Shown here: piece after piece, positions 39,595-48,901 of the stretch
How the letters are laid out: each line of letters starts with the position of its first letter
Numbering within the stretch: the first letter of the stretch is position 1
Program-made: the position numbers and the translations under genes
From: Anaerolineales bacterium
GTDB lineage: Bacteria > Chloroflexota > Anaerolineae > Anaerolineales > Villigracilaceae
NCBI GenBank assembly: GCA_015075725.1
Contig: JABTTV010000001.1
Span: 4,455,223 to 4,519,222 of the forward strand
DNA length: 64,000 bases
Direction: 5' to 3'
The notes under the pieces: model-generated
What the model was told of the DNA's origin: nothing
Seen by the model: only the letters and a program-made list of their open reading frames with translations
Database searches by the model: none

Positions 39595-41127
39595 ATGGAG
39601 AATGCCATGGTTTATCGTTATTTGCATTGGATTATTCTTATATTCCTGAGCCTGATATTCCTCCCCAACAGGCAGACAAATTTCGTCCGTGCGCAGAAAG
39701 CCGATACGAACGTCATTGACTCTTATGTAACCGGGAAAATGAATGAATTAAGAATTCCCGGGGCGGCGATCGGGATCGTTCGCGGCGATCAAATTGAATA
39801 CGTCCAGGGCTACGGCATCGCCGACGATGCGGGCCGAGCCATGACGCCGCAAACGCCATTTCTGGTCGCTTCGTTCAGCAAATCAATAACGGCACTGGGG
39901 GTCATGCAATTGGTGGATGAAGGCACGATCGATCTGGACGAGCCAGTGCAAACCTACATCCCCTGGTTTCAGGTCGCGGATGCAGAATATTCAGCGCAGA
40001 TCACCGTCCGTCATCTGCTCAACCAGACGAGCGGATTTTCAGAATTTGAGGGTGATAAACGGAATTTGGATAACCGGTTTACAGACGATGCGCTCGAGGA
40101 AAGTATCCGCGAATTGAAGGACGAGAAGCTGAAATTCCCGCCCGGCGCCATGTTCGAATATTCGAACACGAACTACGATATTCTGGGCTTATTGATCCAA
40201 ACGGTATCGGGACAATCCTACGAATCCTATATCGAGGAACGCATCTTTGCTCCGCTGGGAATGAAAAACTCATACACATCCCTCCCCGAGGCACACGCTG
40301 CGAACATAACCAGCGGATATTACCCCTTCTTCGGATTCCCAATCGCATGGGAAGATCACATGCCCTATTCCCGCATCATCACCCCGTCAACGGGGCTGTT
40401 TTCAAGCGCTGAAGACATGTCGCGTTACCTGGTTGCACATCTCAATCAGGGAAATTATCAGGGCGTCTCCATCGTCTCGCCAGACGGAGTGGAAGAACTC
40501 CACACGTTAGCCGTAAAATACAGCGAGAATGCCGGTTACGCGATGGGATGGACGGTTTTTCCATTCCCACAGGCCGACCCAGACAGCGAGCCTCCAACCA
40601 CACTCGCGCACGGCGGAAGATGGGTCGGATATCGCTCGCTGATGGTCATCGTCCCTGAAAAGGAAATCGGCGTGGTGGTTATGTTCAATAAAAGCGACCC
40701 AGGCAGAGATGGGGCTATGGATAATATCGGGTGGTCACTCACTTTACTCGCATTAGGGCTGAAGCCGCTTGAGCCGCCCGCGCCGGATTTTCTTTCGAGC
40801 TATGGGCGCGCTTTGCTTGCTGGAATCCTACTGTCGCTCCTTGCCGGGTTGACATGGTCCTTCAGGAGAATCCGTCTCTTATCCTCACAACAGGGTTTGG
40901 ATGCAGGAAAGAGGAGAAAAGTCGTCAATCAGATGATCGCATTGACGCTCCTTGACCTGACCCTGGCAGGCGTGCTTTTATTCATCTGGCTGCCGGATCA
41001 AAATGACACCATTCCGCTTGCCCTGGGTTTCAGTCCCGATGTTGGCTGGATGTACGTACAATTTCTCTTAATGACTCTGGGCGGCGGTTCGGTGCGCACA
41101 ATATTTTTATGGATGAAAATTAAGTGA
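39595..41127 (+). CDS. Beta-lactamase-family serine hydrolase with C-terminal membrane segments
   Basis: The 510 residues start with an N-terminal membrane or signal segment (YLHWIILIFLSLIFL), then a class-C beta-lactamase-like domain (about 35-390) with the SFSKSITALG SxxK motif, the YSNTNYDILGLLI YxN motif and HGGRWVGYRS in place of KTG. Three hydrophobic segments close the protein. Such proteins act on peptidoglycan peptides or other amides/esters at the cell surface; antibiotic resistance is not implied. An in-frame ATG at 39607 is an alternative start. Confidence 0.85.
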   Translation: MENAMVYRYLHWIILIFLSLIFLPNRQTNFVRAQKADTNVIDSYVTGKMNELRIPGAAIGIVRGDQIEYVQGYGIADDAGRAMTPQTPFLVASFSKSITALGVMQLVDEGTIDLDEPVQTYIPWFQVADAEYSAQITVRHLLNQTSGFSEFEGDKRNLDNRFTDDALEESIRELKDEKLKFPPGAMFEYSNTNYDILGLLIQTVSGQSYESYIEERIFAPLGMKNSYTSLPEAHAANITSGYYPFFGFPIAWEDHMPYSRIITPSTGLFSSAEDMSRYLVAHLNQGNYQGVSIVSPDGVEELHTLAVKYSENAGYAMGWTVFPFPQADPDSEPPTTLAHGGRWVGYRSLMVIVPEKEIGVVVMFNKSDPGRDGAMDNIGWSLTLLALGLKPLEPPAPDFLSSYGRALLAGILLSLLAGLTWSFRRIRLLSSQQGLDAGKRRKVVNQMIALTLLDLTLAGVLLFIWLPDQNDTIPLALGFSPDVGWMYVQFLLMTLGGGSVRTIFLWMKIK

Positions 41128-41133
41128 GTTCGA

Positions 41134-41139
41134 TATAAT
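41134..41139 (+). promoter_or_regulatory. -10 box of the EamA gene; very short leader
   Basis: TATAAT ends at 41139 and ATG begins at 41149, leaving 0-4 nt of leader with no RBS. Confidence 0.5.
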
Positions 41140-41148
41140 CGGGGGTCT

Positions 41149-42039
41149 ATGCACAAACATCACACATTCGCAGGTTTGATCTCCGGTCTTACTGCCGCCT
41201 CGATCTGGGGCGGCATGTACGTTGTCAGCAAGGTGGTTTTGGAGGTCATCCCTCCATTCTCGCTGTTATTGATCCGTCTGATCATGGGCGCGATGGCGCT
41301 GGGACTGGTGATCTATTTTCGGAACAAAAAAGCGATTGAGGCGGCTCCGATCACCGCCGATCTTTTTTGGAAAAGCTTTCTGGTCGGTGTCGTCGGATAT
41401 GGAGTATCCCTCGGCTTTCAATTCGTCGGGACGAAACTCTCTACTGCGTCGAATGGGTCTTTGGTAACATCCGCCACGCCCGCTTTCGTTTTGCTGTTCG
41501 CGCCGTTCCTGCTTGATGAAAAACCAACAGCATTGCGAATCGGTGCGCTGGTCGTCTCCACATTGGGAGTACTGGCGGTCATCGATCCGCGCAATGCCGA
41601 ACTTTCGCCTTCACTATTTTGGGGCGATATAAGTCTGCTTGCGGCGGCTTTGACCTGGGCGCTCTATTCGGTTCTGGTGCGGAAAGTCTCGCAATCCACC
41701 GATCTTCTGACTTCCAGCGCGATCATGCTGTTAGGAGGAATTCCATCAAGTTTTGCGTTCTCGATTTGGGAAGTCAACACGATCGGAATCGGCGAGATCA
41801 CACCGGGCATCATCGGCGGTTTGCTCTTTCTCGGCATCATCTCAACCGCCATCGCAATGTTCCTGTGGAATTATGCCTTCGCAGAACTTCCCGCCGGGGT
41901 GGCGTCACTGACTTTTTTTGCGCAGCCTGTTGTAGGGACCTTATTAGGCTGGCTCTTTCTCTCCGAGGAGATCACGCCCCTGTTCATCTTTGGCGGAATT
42001 TTGATCGGAATCGGAATCCTGATCGCCACGAGGGAGTAA
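41149..42039 (+). CDS. EamA/DMT-family transporter
   Basis: The 296 residues form ten hydrophobic segments in two homologous halves (GLTAASIWGGMYVVSKVVLEVIPPFSLLLIRLI; LLAAALTWALYSVLVRKV), the EamA layout of the drug/metabolite transporter superfamily. It is likely an exporter of small metabolites; the substrate is unknown. It is the last + strand gene before a convergent - strand block. Confidence 0.87.
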   Translation: MHKHHTFAGLISGLTAASIWGGMYVVSKVVLEVIPPFSLLLIRLIMGAMALGLVIYFRNKKAIEAAPITADLFWKSFLVGVVGYGVSLGFQFVGTKLSTASNGSLVTSATPAFVLLFAPFLLDEKPTALRIGALVVSTLGVLAVIDPRNAELSPSLFWGDISLLAAALTWALYSVLVRKVSQSTDLLTSSAIMLLGGIPSSFAFSIWEVNTIGIGEITPGIIGGLLFLGIISTAIAMFLWNYAFAELPAGVASLTFFAQPVVGTLLGWLFLSEEITPLFIFGGILIGIGILIATRE

Positions 42040-42104
42040 AACCCGACGGGTGAGAAATACCGTCCTTTTTACGGACATCAATTTCCGGCGGGGAGCGAAG
42101 CGTG

Positions 42105-43460
42105 TCAGGCGGTGGGATTCCGCAACCGTTGAAGGAAAGGCATTCGGGCAGGTAAATCCTTGAGCAGAAAATCTGCCACAAAGAAAATCAGAAACCAAAA
42201 GCCGAGTCGCATCAGGACGTTATGAGGGATCGAATGGCGCGCGACGTCGTTCACATCCGCCGCCCACACGAGCACCGCCTGCGGATACGAAAGCAGAATC
42301 ATCAAAACGGGAATCAGCCAAAGCGCGCGACCATCCCTCCACGCGAACGCGGCGACAAATGCGGCGATGAGATTTACGGCGAAGAAAAAGATCAACCCGA
42401 AGCGCGTGGGGTATAAAAATTCCGCGATCCTGTCGTTCGCGATGATGGGGCGATAACCCGTCGCGGTATAGTAATAAACGTCGGGATAAAAACTTTCCTC
42501 CGGGGTTTCGAGAAAAACGTTCTGGAAGGTTTCAGCTTTATAGAACCATAGAAACCTGACATACTCCCGCGGTCCGGGACCCAGAGCCCATTGACGGAAT
42601 TCCTCCTGGTCCTGATCGAACATGAGCGCCATGTTGACCGCAAACGTTTCACCGGGCTGCATATTCCTCGCCATACGCACAAGCCGGTCATCCACCGGCA
42701 TGCCATGCTGGCGGAAGTATTCTGTATAGATTTCGGATGGGAAAATGCGCAGGGAGGTGTTCATCAGGATGGCGCGATAAGGTCGCAGCCCCATCAGGGA
42801 AAGCTGGGAGCTTGCAAGGAAGATTAGTAAAAATGCCCCACCAACCATCCACGCTTTATGACGATGGATTGAAAAAGCAAAAACAACGGAAATGAGCCCA
42901 GCGATCATTAGAAGAATATAGGCGTTCGTATCACGGGTGAATGCGAAGAAGAACGCCAGAATGACAAGCAACGCCGCCTTGTAAGTCGCCCAACCGGCGA
43001 ACAGCCAGACGGCAGCAGCAAGGAACAGCGCCATGAAGGAAAGGGAAATGGATTCGCTACCCATGAAGGGGTCCCACATGAAAACGTCGCGGCTCACGCT
43101 GAAGGCTAATGTAACGATAAAAATCAAAGGTTTCAACCAGCCGGTCTTCAATGCATGAGCGGCGGCGAATGCGAGCGCTATCCAACTTGCGATGGAAAAA
43201 AATAACTGGAGTTTGAAGATCGCCTCAGGGTCTGAGCCAGCGAACTTCCAGAGTAAAGCGGTGATCGGGGGGCGGGCATCCGTCCAAAATTCAAGTGAAA
43301 AGACGGGCAGGCCTGCGTTATGGAAATAATCCTCCGTATCGCCGACAAGGCGCGGCTCCCTGATACGATCCGCATTCTCTTCACGAACATATCCATAAAT
43401 GAAGCCAGCGGCAATCTGAATCGCAAGGATAAGAATCGTGTAATATTTTTTATTCATCAC
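42105..43460 (-). CDS. Multi-pass membrane protein, GT-C-like, unknown function
   Basis: The 451 residues have about ten hydrophobic segments and a large loop (about 225-310) between them. The N-terminal loop (RLVGDTEDYFHNAGLPVFSLEFWTDARPPITALLWKF) has the Asp/Glu pattern of GT-C glycosyltransferase first loops, but no motif settles it. It is downstream of the pyruvate kinase gene on the same strand. Confidence 0.6.
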   Translation of the reverse strand: MMNKKYYTILILAIQIAAGFIYGYVREENADRIREPRLVGDTEDYFHNAGLPVFSLEFWTDARPPITALLWKFAGSDPEAIFKLQLFFSIASWIALAFAAAHALKTGWLKPLIFIVTLAFSVSRDVFMWDPFMGSESISLSFMALFLAAAVWLFAGWATYKAALLVILAFFFAFTRDTNAYILLMIAGLISVVFAFSIHRHKAWMVGGAFLLIFLASSQLSLMGLRPYRAILMNTSLRIFPSEIYTEYFRQHGMPVDDRLVRMARNMQPGETFAVNMALMFDQDQEEFRQWALGPGPREYVRFLWFYKAETFQNVFLETPEESFYPDVYYYTATGYRPIIANDRIAEFLYPTRFGLIFFFAVNLIAAFVAAFAWRDGRALWLIPVLMILLSYPQAVLVWAADVNDVARHSIPHNVLMRLGFWFLIFFVADFLLKDLPARMPFLQRLRNPTA

Positions 43461-43481
43461 GTCGTTTCAGCAAACATGTTT

Positions 43482-43506
43482 CGGCTTGTTATTGAGCAAC
43501 AAGCCG
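43482..43506 (-). terminator. Hairpin between pyruvate kinase and the membrane protein gene
   Basis: CGGCTTGTT (43482-43490) pairs with AACAAGCCG (43498-43506). There is no clear T run on the - strand, so it may be an attenuator or RNA-stabilising hairpin. Confidence 0.45.
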
Positions 43507-43517
43507 TCGGGTATTGT

Positions 43518-44987
43518 TTATTTCTCCGCCAATTTTCGCGCCAGTTTCACCGTTGCCTCGCTCGCCACTGTGTGAAGAAGCGCCATGTTTGGCGGGCGTT
43601 GTTCGCCGATGGGGAATCCGCAGACAAGCACCACCTGCTGCCCTGGCTCGATGCCTGATTTCAACAAAACCGCATCCACCTCTGCAAGCATGTCGTCCAT
43701 GCTCTTTGCAAACTTCACAAGATAAGGCTGTACGCCCCATAAGAACGCAAGTTGGTTGAACGTATCCGGCTCCGGGGTAAATGCAAGGATTTGCTTCGAC
43801 GGCCTGGCTTTCGACATCAACCACGCAGACCGTCCGCGCATGGTGAATACGGATACCGCTTCCACTTCCGGATCGCTCGCCAGAGCGTTCGCCGCGCGAG
43901 CCATCGAAGCCGCATCGCTCTCGCCCAAACCTGCCCGGGCGTCCTGGCGGCTTCCCCACTCTTTGAAATGAGACTCGGCTTCCGCGACGATGCGCGACAT
44001 CATCTCGACCGCAAGGTGCGGAAAATCACCAGAAGCCGTCTCGGCGGAAAGCATGACCGCATCGGTCCCGTCGAAAACAGCATTGGCTATATCCGATGCC
44101 TCGGCACGGGTGGGAAGCGGATTTTGAATCATGGATTCGAGCATCTGCGTGGCGGTAATGACCAGTTTCGCGCGGGCGTTTGCGGCACGAATGATCAATT
44201 TTTGCAAGGGAGGCACACGTTCCGGCGGGAGTTCCACACCCAGATCACCGCGAGCCACCATCACGCCATCCACCACATCGAGAATATCATAAAGTTCGTT
44301 CAAGGCTTCCGGTTTCTCTAGTTTTGCGATCAACATCGGCTCGCGCTTCCCTGCGGAATATTCATGGATCGCCTCACGAACCGTTCTTACGTCCTTTGCG
44401 CTACGGACGAACGAAATCGCCACTGCATCCACGTTCTGCGAAATGCCGAAGGCAAGGTCGGCTTTATCCTTTTCGGTAAACCCTGCAATGCGGAGTTTTA
44501 CCCCCGGCAGGTTGATCCCCTTGTGCGAGGAAAGCAAACCCCCCACCAACACTTTGGCGTGAACGACGCGACCTTTCGCAGAGATGACCTGAAGCGCAAG
44601 CCGCCCATCATCGAGAAGCAGTTTATCGCCTTTTTGCACCGAGTCGAACAATTCACGAAAATCAACGGGAATGACCTGATGTCCGTTCTTCGGCGGCGAA
44701 TCCTGCGTGGCATACAGACTGATCTCCTCCCCCGCGGAAAGTTGAAGCGGATTTTCCAATTTACCCACCCGAATCTTCGGTCCCTGCAGATCCTGGAGGA
44801 TGCCGACCGGGATGTTCAACCGCTTCGACACTCTGCGGATTCGGTTTACCCGCTCGCGGTGCTGTTCGTGCGTGCCGTGCGAGAAATTCAAACGGGCAAC
44901 ATTCATCCCCGCCCTCATCAAGGATTCCAAAACATCCTCCGTGTCCGACGCGGGACCTATGGTTGCAACGATCTTTACATTACGCAT
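43518..44987 (-). CDS. pyk: Pyruvate kinase
   Basis: The 489 residues start MRNVKIVATIGPASDTEDVLE and contain the ADP/Mg and catalytic signatures GDLGVELPPERVPPLQK and TATQMLESMIQNPLPTRAEASDIANAVFDGTDAVMLSAETA. The C-terminal regulatory domain is present (about 370-489). It makes pyruvate and ATP from phosphoenolpyruvate. RBS AGGAAG lies before the ATG. The gene is on the - strand, downstream of a terminator that ends the CoA-transferase unit. Confidence 0.95.
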   Translation of the reverse strand: MRNVKIVATIGPASDTEDVLESLMRAGMNVARLNFSHGTHEQHRERVNRIRRVSKRLNIPVGILQDLQGPKIRVGKLENPLQLSAGEEISLYATQDSPPKNGHQVIPVDFRELFDSVQKGDKLLLDDGRLALQVISAKGRVVHAKVLVGGLLSSHKGINLPGVKLRIAGFTEKDKADLAFGISQNVDAVAISFVRSAKDVRTVREAIHEYSAGKREPMLIAKLEKPEALNELYDILDVVDGVMVARGDLGVELPPERVPPLQKLIIRAANARAKLVITATQMLESMIQNPLPTRAEASDIANAVFDGTDAVMLSAETASGDFPHLAVEMMSRIVAEAESHFKEWGSRQDARAGLGESDAASMARAANALASDPEVEAVSVFTMRGRSAWLMSKARPSKQILAFTPEPDTFNQLAFLWGVQPYLVKFAKSMDDMLAEVDAVLLKSGIEPGQQVVLVCGFPIGEQRPPNMALLHTVASEATVKLARKLAEK

Positions 44988-45118
44988 TGTATTTCTTCCT
45001 GGTTTATCGAATCTGATTTGACGAATGACCCGCTCCAGGCGGTTTCTCGGTCCAAAACGCCCCGATGATAGGGAATAACGCGTGAAATGTCAAGCGGGTC
45101 GAATTATTATCAGGTTAA

Positions 45119-45156
45119 CAAAAAAACGGACGCGGAGTTACGCCATCTCCGCGTCC
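45119..45156 (-). terminator. Terminator of the CoA-transferase gene (- strand)
   Basis: GGACGCGGAG and CTCCGCGTCC (45128-45137 and 45147-45156) form a perfect stem, and the - strand continues GTTTTTTT. Confidence 0.88.
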
Positions 45157-45170
45157 AATTCACTCAGTTA

Positions 45171-46481
45171 TTACAGGTAATGCAAATCCCGCGCCTGTTT
45201 CTTCAATTCGTCATGGAACTGCGGATGCGCAATTTCGATCAATGCCTGCGCGCGCTGGCGAATGGTCTTTCCATAAAGGTCGGCGATACCGAATTCTGTT
45301 ACGATGAAACGCACATGATTGCGGCTCGTCACCACCCCTGCGCCGGGTTTGAGCATGGCAGTGATTTTGCTGATCGCAGCGCCATCCTTCATGATCGCTG
45401 TGCTGGGAAGGGCAATGATGGGAACGCCGCCCTTCGAACGTGATGCGCCGTAGATGAAATCCAACTGTCCGCCGACCCCGCTGTAAAGTTTGGGTCCAAT
45501 GCTGTCTGCGCAGACCTGCCCGGTAAGATCCACTTCGATGGCGGAGTTGACCGCCACCATTCTTTCGTTCTGGGCAATAACGAATGGATCGTTGACGTAC
45601 TCGGTGCGATGCAATTCGATCAAGGGGTTGTCGTCGACCCAATTATAGAGGCGTTTGGTCCCGAGGATGAAACCCGCTATGATCTTGCCGGGATGAAGGC
45701 TCTTGCGCGCGTTCGTCAGGACACCCGCATTAACGAGGTCGATCACGCCATCGGAGAAAAGCTCGGTATGGATACCGAGGTCTTTTTTATCAAAAAGATA
45801 TTTCAAGACCGCGTCGGGGATGTTTCCGATCCCCAATTGCATCGTGGCGCCGTCAGGGATCAAACCCGATATATGACCGGCGATCTTCTGTACGGTCTCC
45901 GCGCCGTCCTCCTCGGCCATCGCCAATTCCGGGATGTCATAGCTGACCTGCACTATGTGGGTCAAACGGCTGACATGGATGAAGGAATCGCCAAGCGTGC
46001 GCGGCATTTTATCGTTTACCTCGGCGATGATGATCTTGGCAGATTCAGCCGCCGACTTCGTTAACCCGACCTCGACCCCCAAACTGCAAAAACCGTGTTC
46101 GTCCGGTGTCGACACATGGACGACCGCAACATCCACCGGCAAAATCCCACGCTTGAATAACAATGGAAATTCCGAAAGAAGCACGGGGGTGAAGTCTGCG
46201 CGTCCCTCCTGCACAGCATTGCGGATGTTGGCGCTGATGAACATGGAATTTACCCGCAGGTGCCCTTCCATCTCCGGGCTGACGTAATCTGTCGCGCCGA
46301 CGGTTAATGCCTGGCAAATCTCCACGTCTTTCAGGTTGGGGGCATATTCCACCAACGCAGCGAGCAGTTTTTGAGGGACGGATACATTCCCGGTCAGGAA
46401 AACCCTGTCCCCGGATTTGATCGTCTTGACAGCCTCTTGAGCGGTTGTCGCTCTCGATTGATAATTGGATGGGGTGCTCAT
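45171..46481 (-). CDS. Acetyl-CoA hydrolase / 4-hydroxybutyrate-type CoA-transferase
   Basis: The 436 residues match the AcH/4HB CoA-transferase family: SGDRVFLTGNVSVPQKLLAAL, SLGVEVGLTKSAAESAKIIIAEVN, a GIHTELFSDGVIDLVNAGVLTN segment with the catalytic-Glu region, and a C-terminal VVTSRNHVRFIVTEFGIADLYG. It moves CoA between acyl groups in the cytoplasm, for example acetate and a hydroxy- or amino-acid-derived acyl. Its start overlaps the alanine dehydrogenase stop by 4 nt (ATGA), so the two are translationally coupled. Confidence 0.88.
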   Translation of the reverse strand: MSTPSNYQSRATTAQEAVKTIKSGDRVFLTGNVSVPQKLLAALVEYAPNLKDVEICQALTVGATDYVSPEMEGHLRVNSMFISANIRNAVQEGRADFTPVLLSEFPLLFKRGILPVDVAVVHVSTPDEHGFCSLGVEVGLTKSAAESAKIIIAEVNDKMPRTLGDSFIHVSRLTHIVQVSYDIPELAMAEEDGAETVQKIAGHISGLIPDGATMQLGIGNIPDAVLKYLFDKKDLGIHTELFSDGVIDLVNAGVLTNARKSLHPGKIIAGFILGTKRLYNWVDDNPLIELHRTEYVNDPFVIAQNERMVAVNSAIEVDLTGQVCADSIGPKLYSGVGGQLDFIYGASRSKGGVPIIALPSTAIMKDGAAISKITAMLKPGAGVVTSRNHVRFIVTEFGIADLYGKTIRQRAQALIEIAHPQFHDELKKQARDLHYL

Positions 46482-47569
46482 TTTGAAGCCTCCCGCCCTT
46501 TCAAACTTAGCAGATTGACCAGATTTCCCTGATGAGTGTTGATCGCCACCTTTATGGATGAATCCGCCTCCATTGCGGCATCGATCCCGCTGTTGGCGAT
46601 CTGAGTGATAAAGGGAATCGCCGAGTTCACCAAAACATGGCTTGCCGTCCGCGCCACCAGGCTTGAGATGTTCGGCACACAGTAATGCACCATATTCTCA
46701 TCGATGAAGACCGGGTTATCGTGCATCGTCGGGCGTGACGTTTCTACACATCCACCCTGATCGATGCTGACATCGATGATGACAGACCGCGGTTTCATCG
46801 AACGAACCACATCCCGCGTCACCACGATCGGGGCACGTTGTCCGGTGATCAGAACCGCTCCGATCAAAACATCGGCATAGGCAGCCACGCGTTCGATATT
46901 GCGGGCTGTGGAAAGCATGGTCACCACACCGGGTAACTTTTCGGTCAGATTCTCCAGAGCGCTCATCTTCCTGTCGAGTACGGTCACATGCGCGCCTGCG
47001 CCCATCATCGCTCGCGCAGCCGATGACCCCACCCCCCCGGCTCCGATAATCACTACTTCCGCAGGCGGGACACCCGGCACACCGCTCAGCAAAATCCCCT
47101 TCCCGCCGCGATTGGTTTGAAGAAAACGTGCGGCAATCGGGGCAACCATCGCGCCGCAGATTAGGCTGAACGGACGGAGGACCACATGACGCCCGGCCGG
47201 GTCCGTGATCTGTTCATAGGCGAGGGCAGTGATCTTTTTCTCAATCAACAGGTCGATCTGATCCTGTGAACTGGATGCAAGATGCAGGAACCCGGCCAGC
47301 GTGGCTCCCTCTTTCATCCATTCGATCTCCTGTTTCAGTGGACGCGAGATCTTCAACAGAAGATCGGCGCGGCCGAAGACTTCCTGCGGCGAATAGGCGA
47401 TTCGCGCCCCAAACTTTTCGTACTCTTCATCCTTGAATCCCGCGCTCAATCCCGCCTCATGCTCGACGAAGATCTGATGCCCCAACCTGGAGAGAATCTC
47501 CACTCCGGCCGGAGACAGACCAACCCGGTATTCAAAGGGGCGGCTTTCTTTTGGAATCCCAATATACAT
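46478..47569 (-). CDS. ald: Alanine dehydrogenase
   Basis: The 363-residue enzyme begins MYIGIPKESRPFEYRVGLSPAGVEIL and contains the NAD-binding VVIIGAGGVGSSAARAMMGAGAHVTVLDR, VVRSMKPRSVIIDVSIDQGGCVETSRPTMHDNP and HYCVPNISSLVARTAS, all typical for Ald. It interconverts alanine and pyruvate plus ammonia with NAD. RBS GGAGGAAGC lies before the ATG. It precedes the CoA-transferase gene in a coupled pair, and RocD and ArgF lie upstream: an amino-acid fermentation context. Confidence 0.93.
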   Translation of the reverse strand: MYIGIPKESRPFEYRVGLSPAGVEILSRLGHQIFVEHEAGLSAGFKDEEYEKFGARIAYSPQEVFGRADLLLKISRPLKQEIEWMKEGATLAGFLHLASSSQDQIDLLIEKKITALAYEQITDPAGRHVVLRPFSLICGAMVAPIAARFLQTNRGGKGILLSGVPGVPPAEVVIIGAGGVGSSAARAMMGAGAHVTVLDRKMSALENLTEKLPGVVTMLSTARNIERVAAYADVLIGAVLITGQRAPIVVTRDVVRSMKPRSVIIDVSIDQGGCVETSRPTMHDNPVFIDENMVHYCVPNISSLVARTASHVLVNSAIPFITQIANSGIDAAMEADSSIKVAINTHQGNLVNLLSLKGREASK

Positions 47570-47582
47570 GCTTCCTCCGTTG

Positions 47583-47618
47583 AAAAGACCCTAAAGGTCT
47601 CAATGCCCTTAGGGTCTC
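47583..47618 (-). terminator. Terminator/attenuator between rocD and ald (- strand)
   Basis: AGACCCTAA (47587-47595) pairs with TTAGGGTCT (47610-47618); on the - strand the stem is followed by TTTT. Confidence 0.65.
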
Positions 47619-47624
47619 GAATTT

Positions 47625-48827
47625 CTATTTCATATTGAGCGTTTCCCGAATTGCGGGCAACGCCCATTCGATCGTTTCCCTGTCGATGACCAAAGGCGGC
47701 GCGAAACGGATGACGTTATCGTGCGTCTCCTTTGCGAGGATGCCTCTTGCCTTCATTGCCTCGCAGAATCGACGCGCGCCGCCTGCCTCGGGTTTGAGTT
47801 CCACGCCGATGAGCAAACCCTTCCCTCGAACCTCTTTCACATGCGGACTTGGGATTTCGCTCAATTGCTCCACAAAGTAGGTCCCCAGCTCCATTGCGCG
47901 TTCCGCCAATTTTTCATCACGCATAACTTTTAATGCCGCGCGCGCCACCGCCGCCGCCAGCGGATTTCCGCCGAAGGTCGAGCCGTGCTCGCCGGGAGTG
48001 AACAAGCCAAGGATTGGCTTATCCGCAAGTACAGCGGAAACGGGATAGAAACCACCCGCCAGCGCTTTCCCGATGATGACGATATCCGGGCGGACCTCTT
48101 CATGATCGGAGGCAAAAAGTTTTCCTGTTCGGCATAAGCCGGTTTGGATTTCATCCGCCACGAGCAGCACGTTGTTCTTCCTGCAGATTTCGGCGACCTT
48201 TTTTAAATATCCATCCGGGGGAATAATAACGCCCGCTTCGCCCTGAATCGGCTCGAGCATAACCGCTGCCGTATTGGGAGTGATCGCTTTCTCGATCTCG
48301 CCCGCGTTCCCATATTCCACCACTACAAATCCCGGCGTGAATGGACCAAAATCATCGCGGTAAAGCGGCTCGGTGGAAAATGAAATAATGGTTACGGTGC
48401 GCCCATGGAAGTTATTCCCAGCCACGATGATCTCCGCTTGATGGCGCGGAATCTTCTTGACCTGGTATCCCCACTTGCGCGCAAGTTTGACGGCCGTCTC
48501 GACCGCCTCCGCGCCGGAATTCATCGGCAATGACATTTCATACCCCGTCATTTCCGAAAGTTCCTTGTACAGCATCGGCAGTTGATCGTTGCGGAATGCG
48601 CGCGAAGTCAGTGTGACTTTTTTCGCCTGTTCCAATAATGCCTGTAATATTTCCGGATGGACGTGTCCCTGGTTGACCGCCGAATACGCGGATAGACAAT
48701 CGAGATATTTTTTACCGTCCACATCGTAGACCCAGACCCCTTCCGCCCTCTCAATGACCACATCCAACGGATGGTAGTTGTGCGCGCCGTACTGTTCTTC
48801 GATTTCGATAAAATCCCGGGTTTTCAT
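47625..48827 (-). CDS. rocD: Ornithine-oxo-acid transaminase
   Basis: The 400 residues fit class III aminotransferases: EEQYGAHNYHPLDVVIERAEGVWVYDVDGKKYLDCLSAYSAVNQGH is the diagnostic ornithine aminotransferase N-terminus. VADEIQTGLCRTG and the PLP lysine in IGKALAGGFYPVSAVLAD follow. It converts ornithine and 2-oxoglutarate to glutamate semialdehyde and glutamate. It is downstream of argF on the same strand, so ornithine can go either to citrulline or to glutamate. Confidence 0.93.
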   Translation of the reverse strand: MKTRDFIEIEEQYGAHNYHPLDVVIERAEGVWVYDVDGKKYLDCLSAYSAVNQGHVHPEILQALLEQAKKVTLTSRAFRNDQLPMLYKELSEMTGYEMSLPMNSGAEAVETAVKLARKWGYQVKKIPRHQAEIIVAGNNFHGRTVTIISFSTEPLYRDDFGPFTPGFVVVEYGNAGEIEKAITPNTAAVMLEPIQGEAGVIIPPDGYLKKVAEICRKNNVLLVADEIQTGLCRTGKLFASDHEEVRPDIVIIGKALAGGFYPVSAVLADKPILGLFTPGEHGSTFGGNPLAAAVARAALKVMRDEKLAERAMELGTYFVEQLSEIPSPHVKEVRGKGLLIGVELKPEAGGARRFCEAMKARGILAKETHDNVIRFAPPLVIDRETIEWALPAIRETLNMK

Positions 48828-48901
48828 TGAACAGATATCCTCTTAAATAATTGATTTTGGTGTCAGACAATCGAATCTCTTATTTCGAGCATCGCCCTTC
48901 T

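Noticed and set aside
39595..41127. Antibiotic-resistance beta-lactamase
   Set aside because: It belongs to the broad class-C-like serine hydrolase family with added membrane helices and lacks a clear KTG; resistance cannot be inferred.
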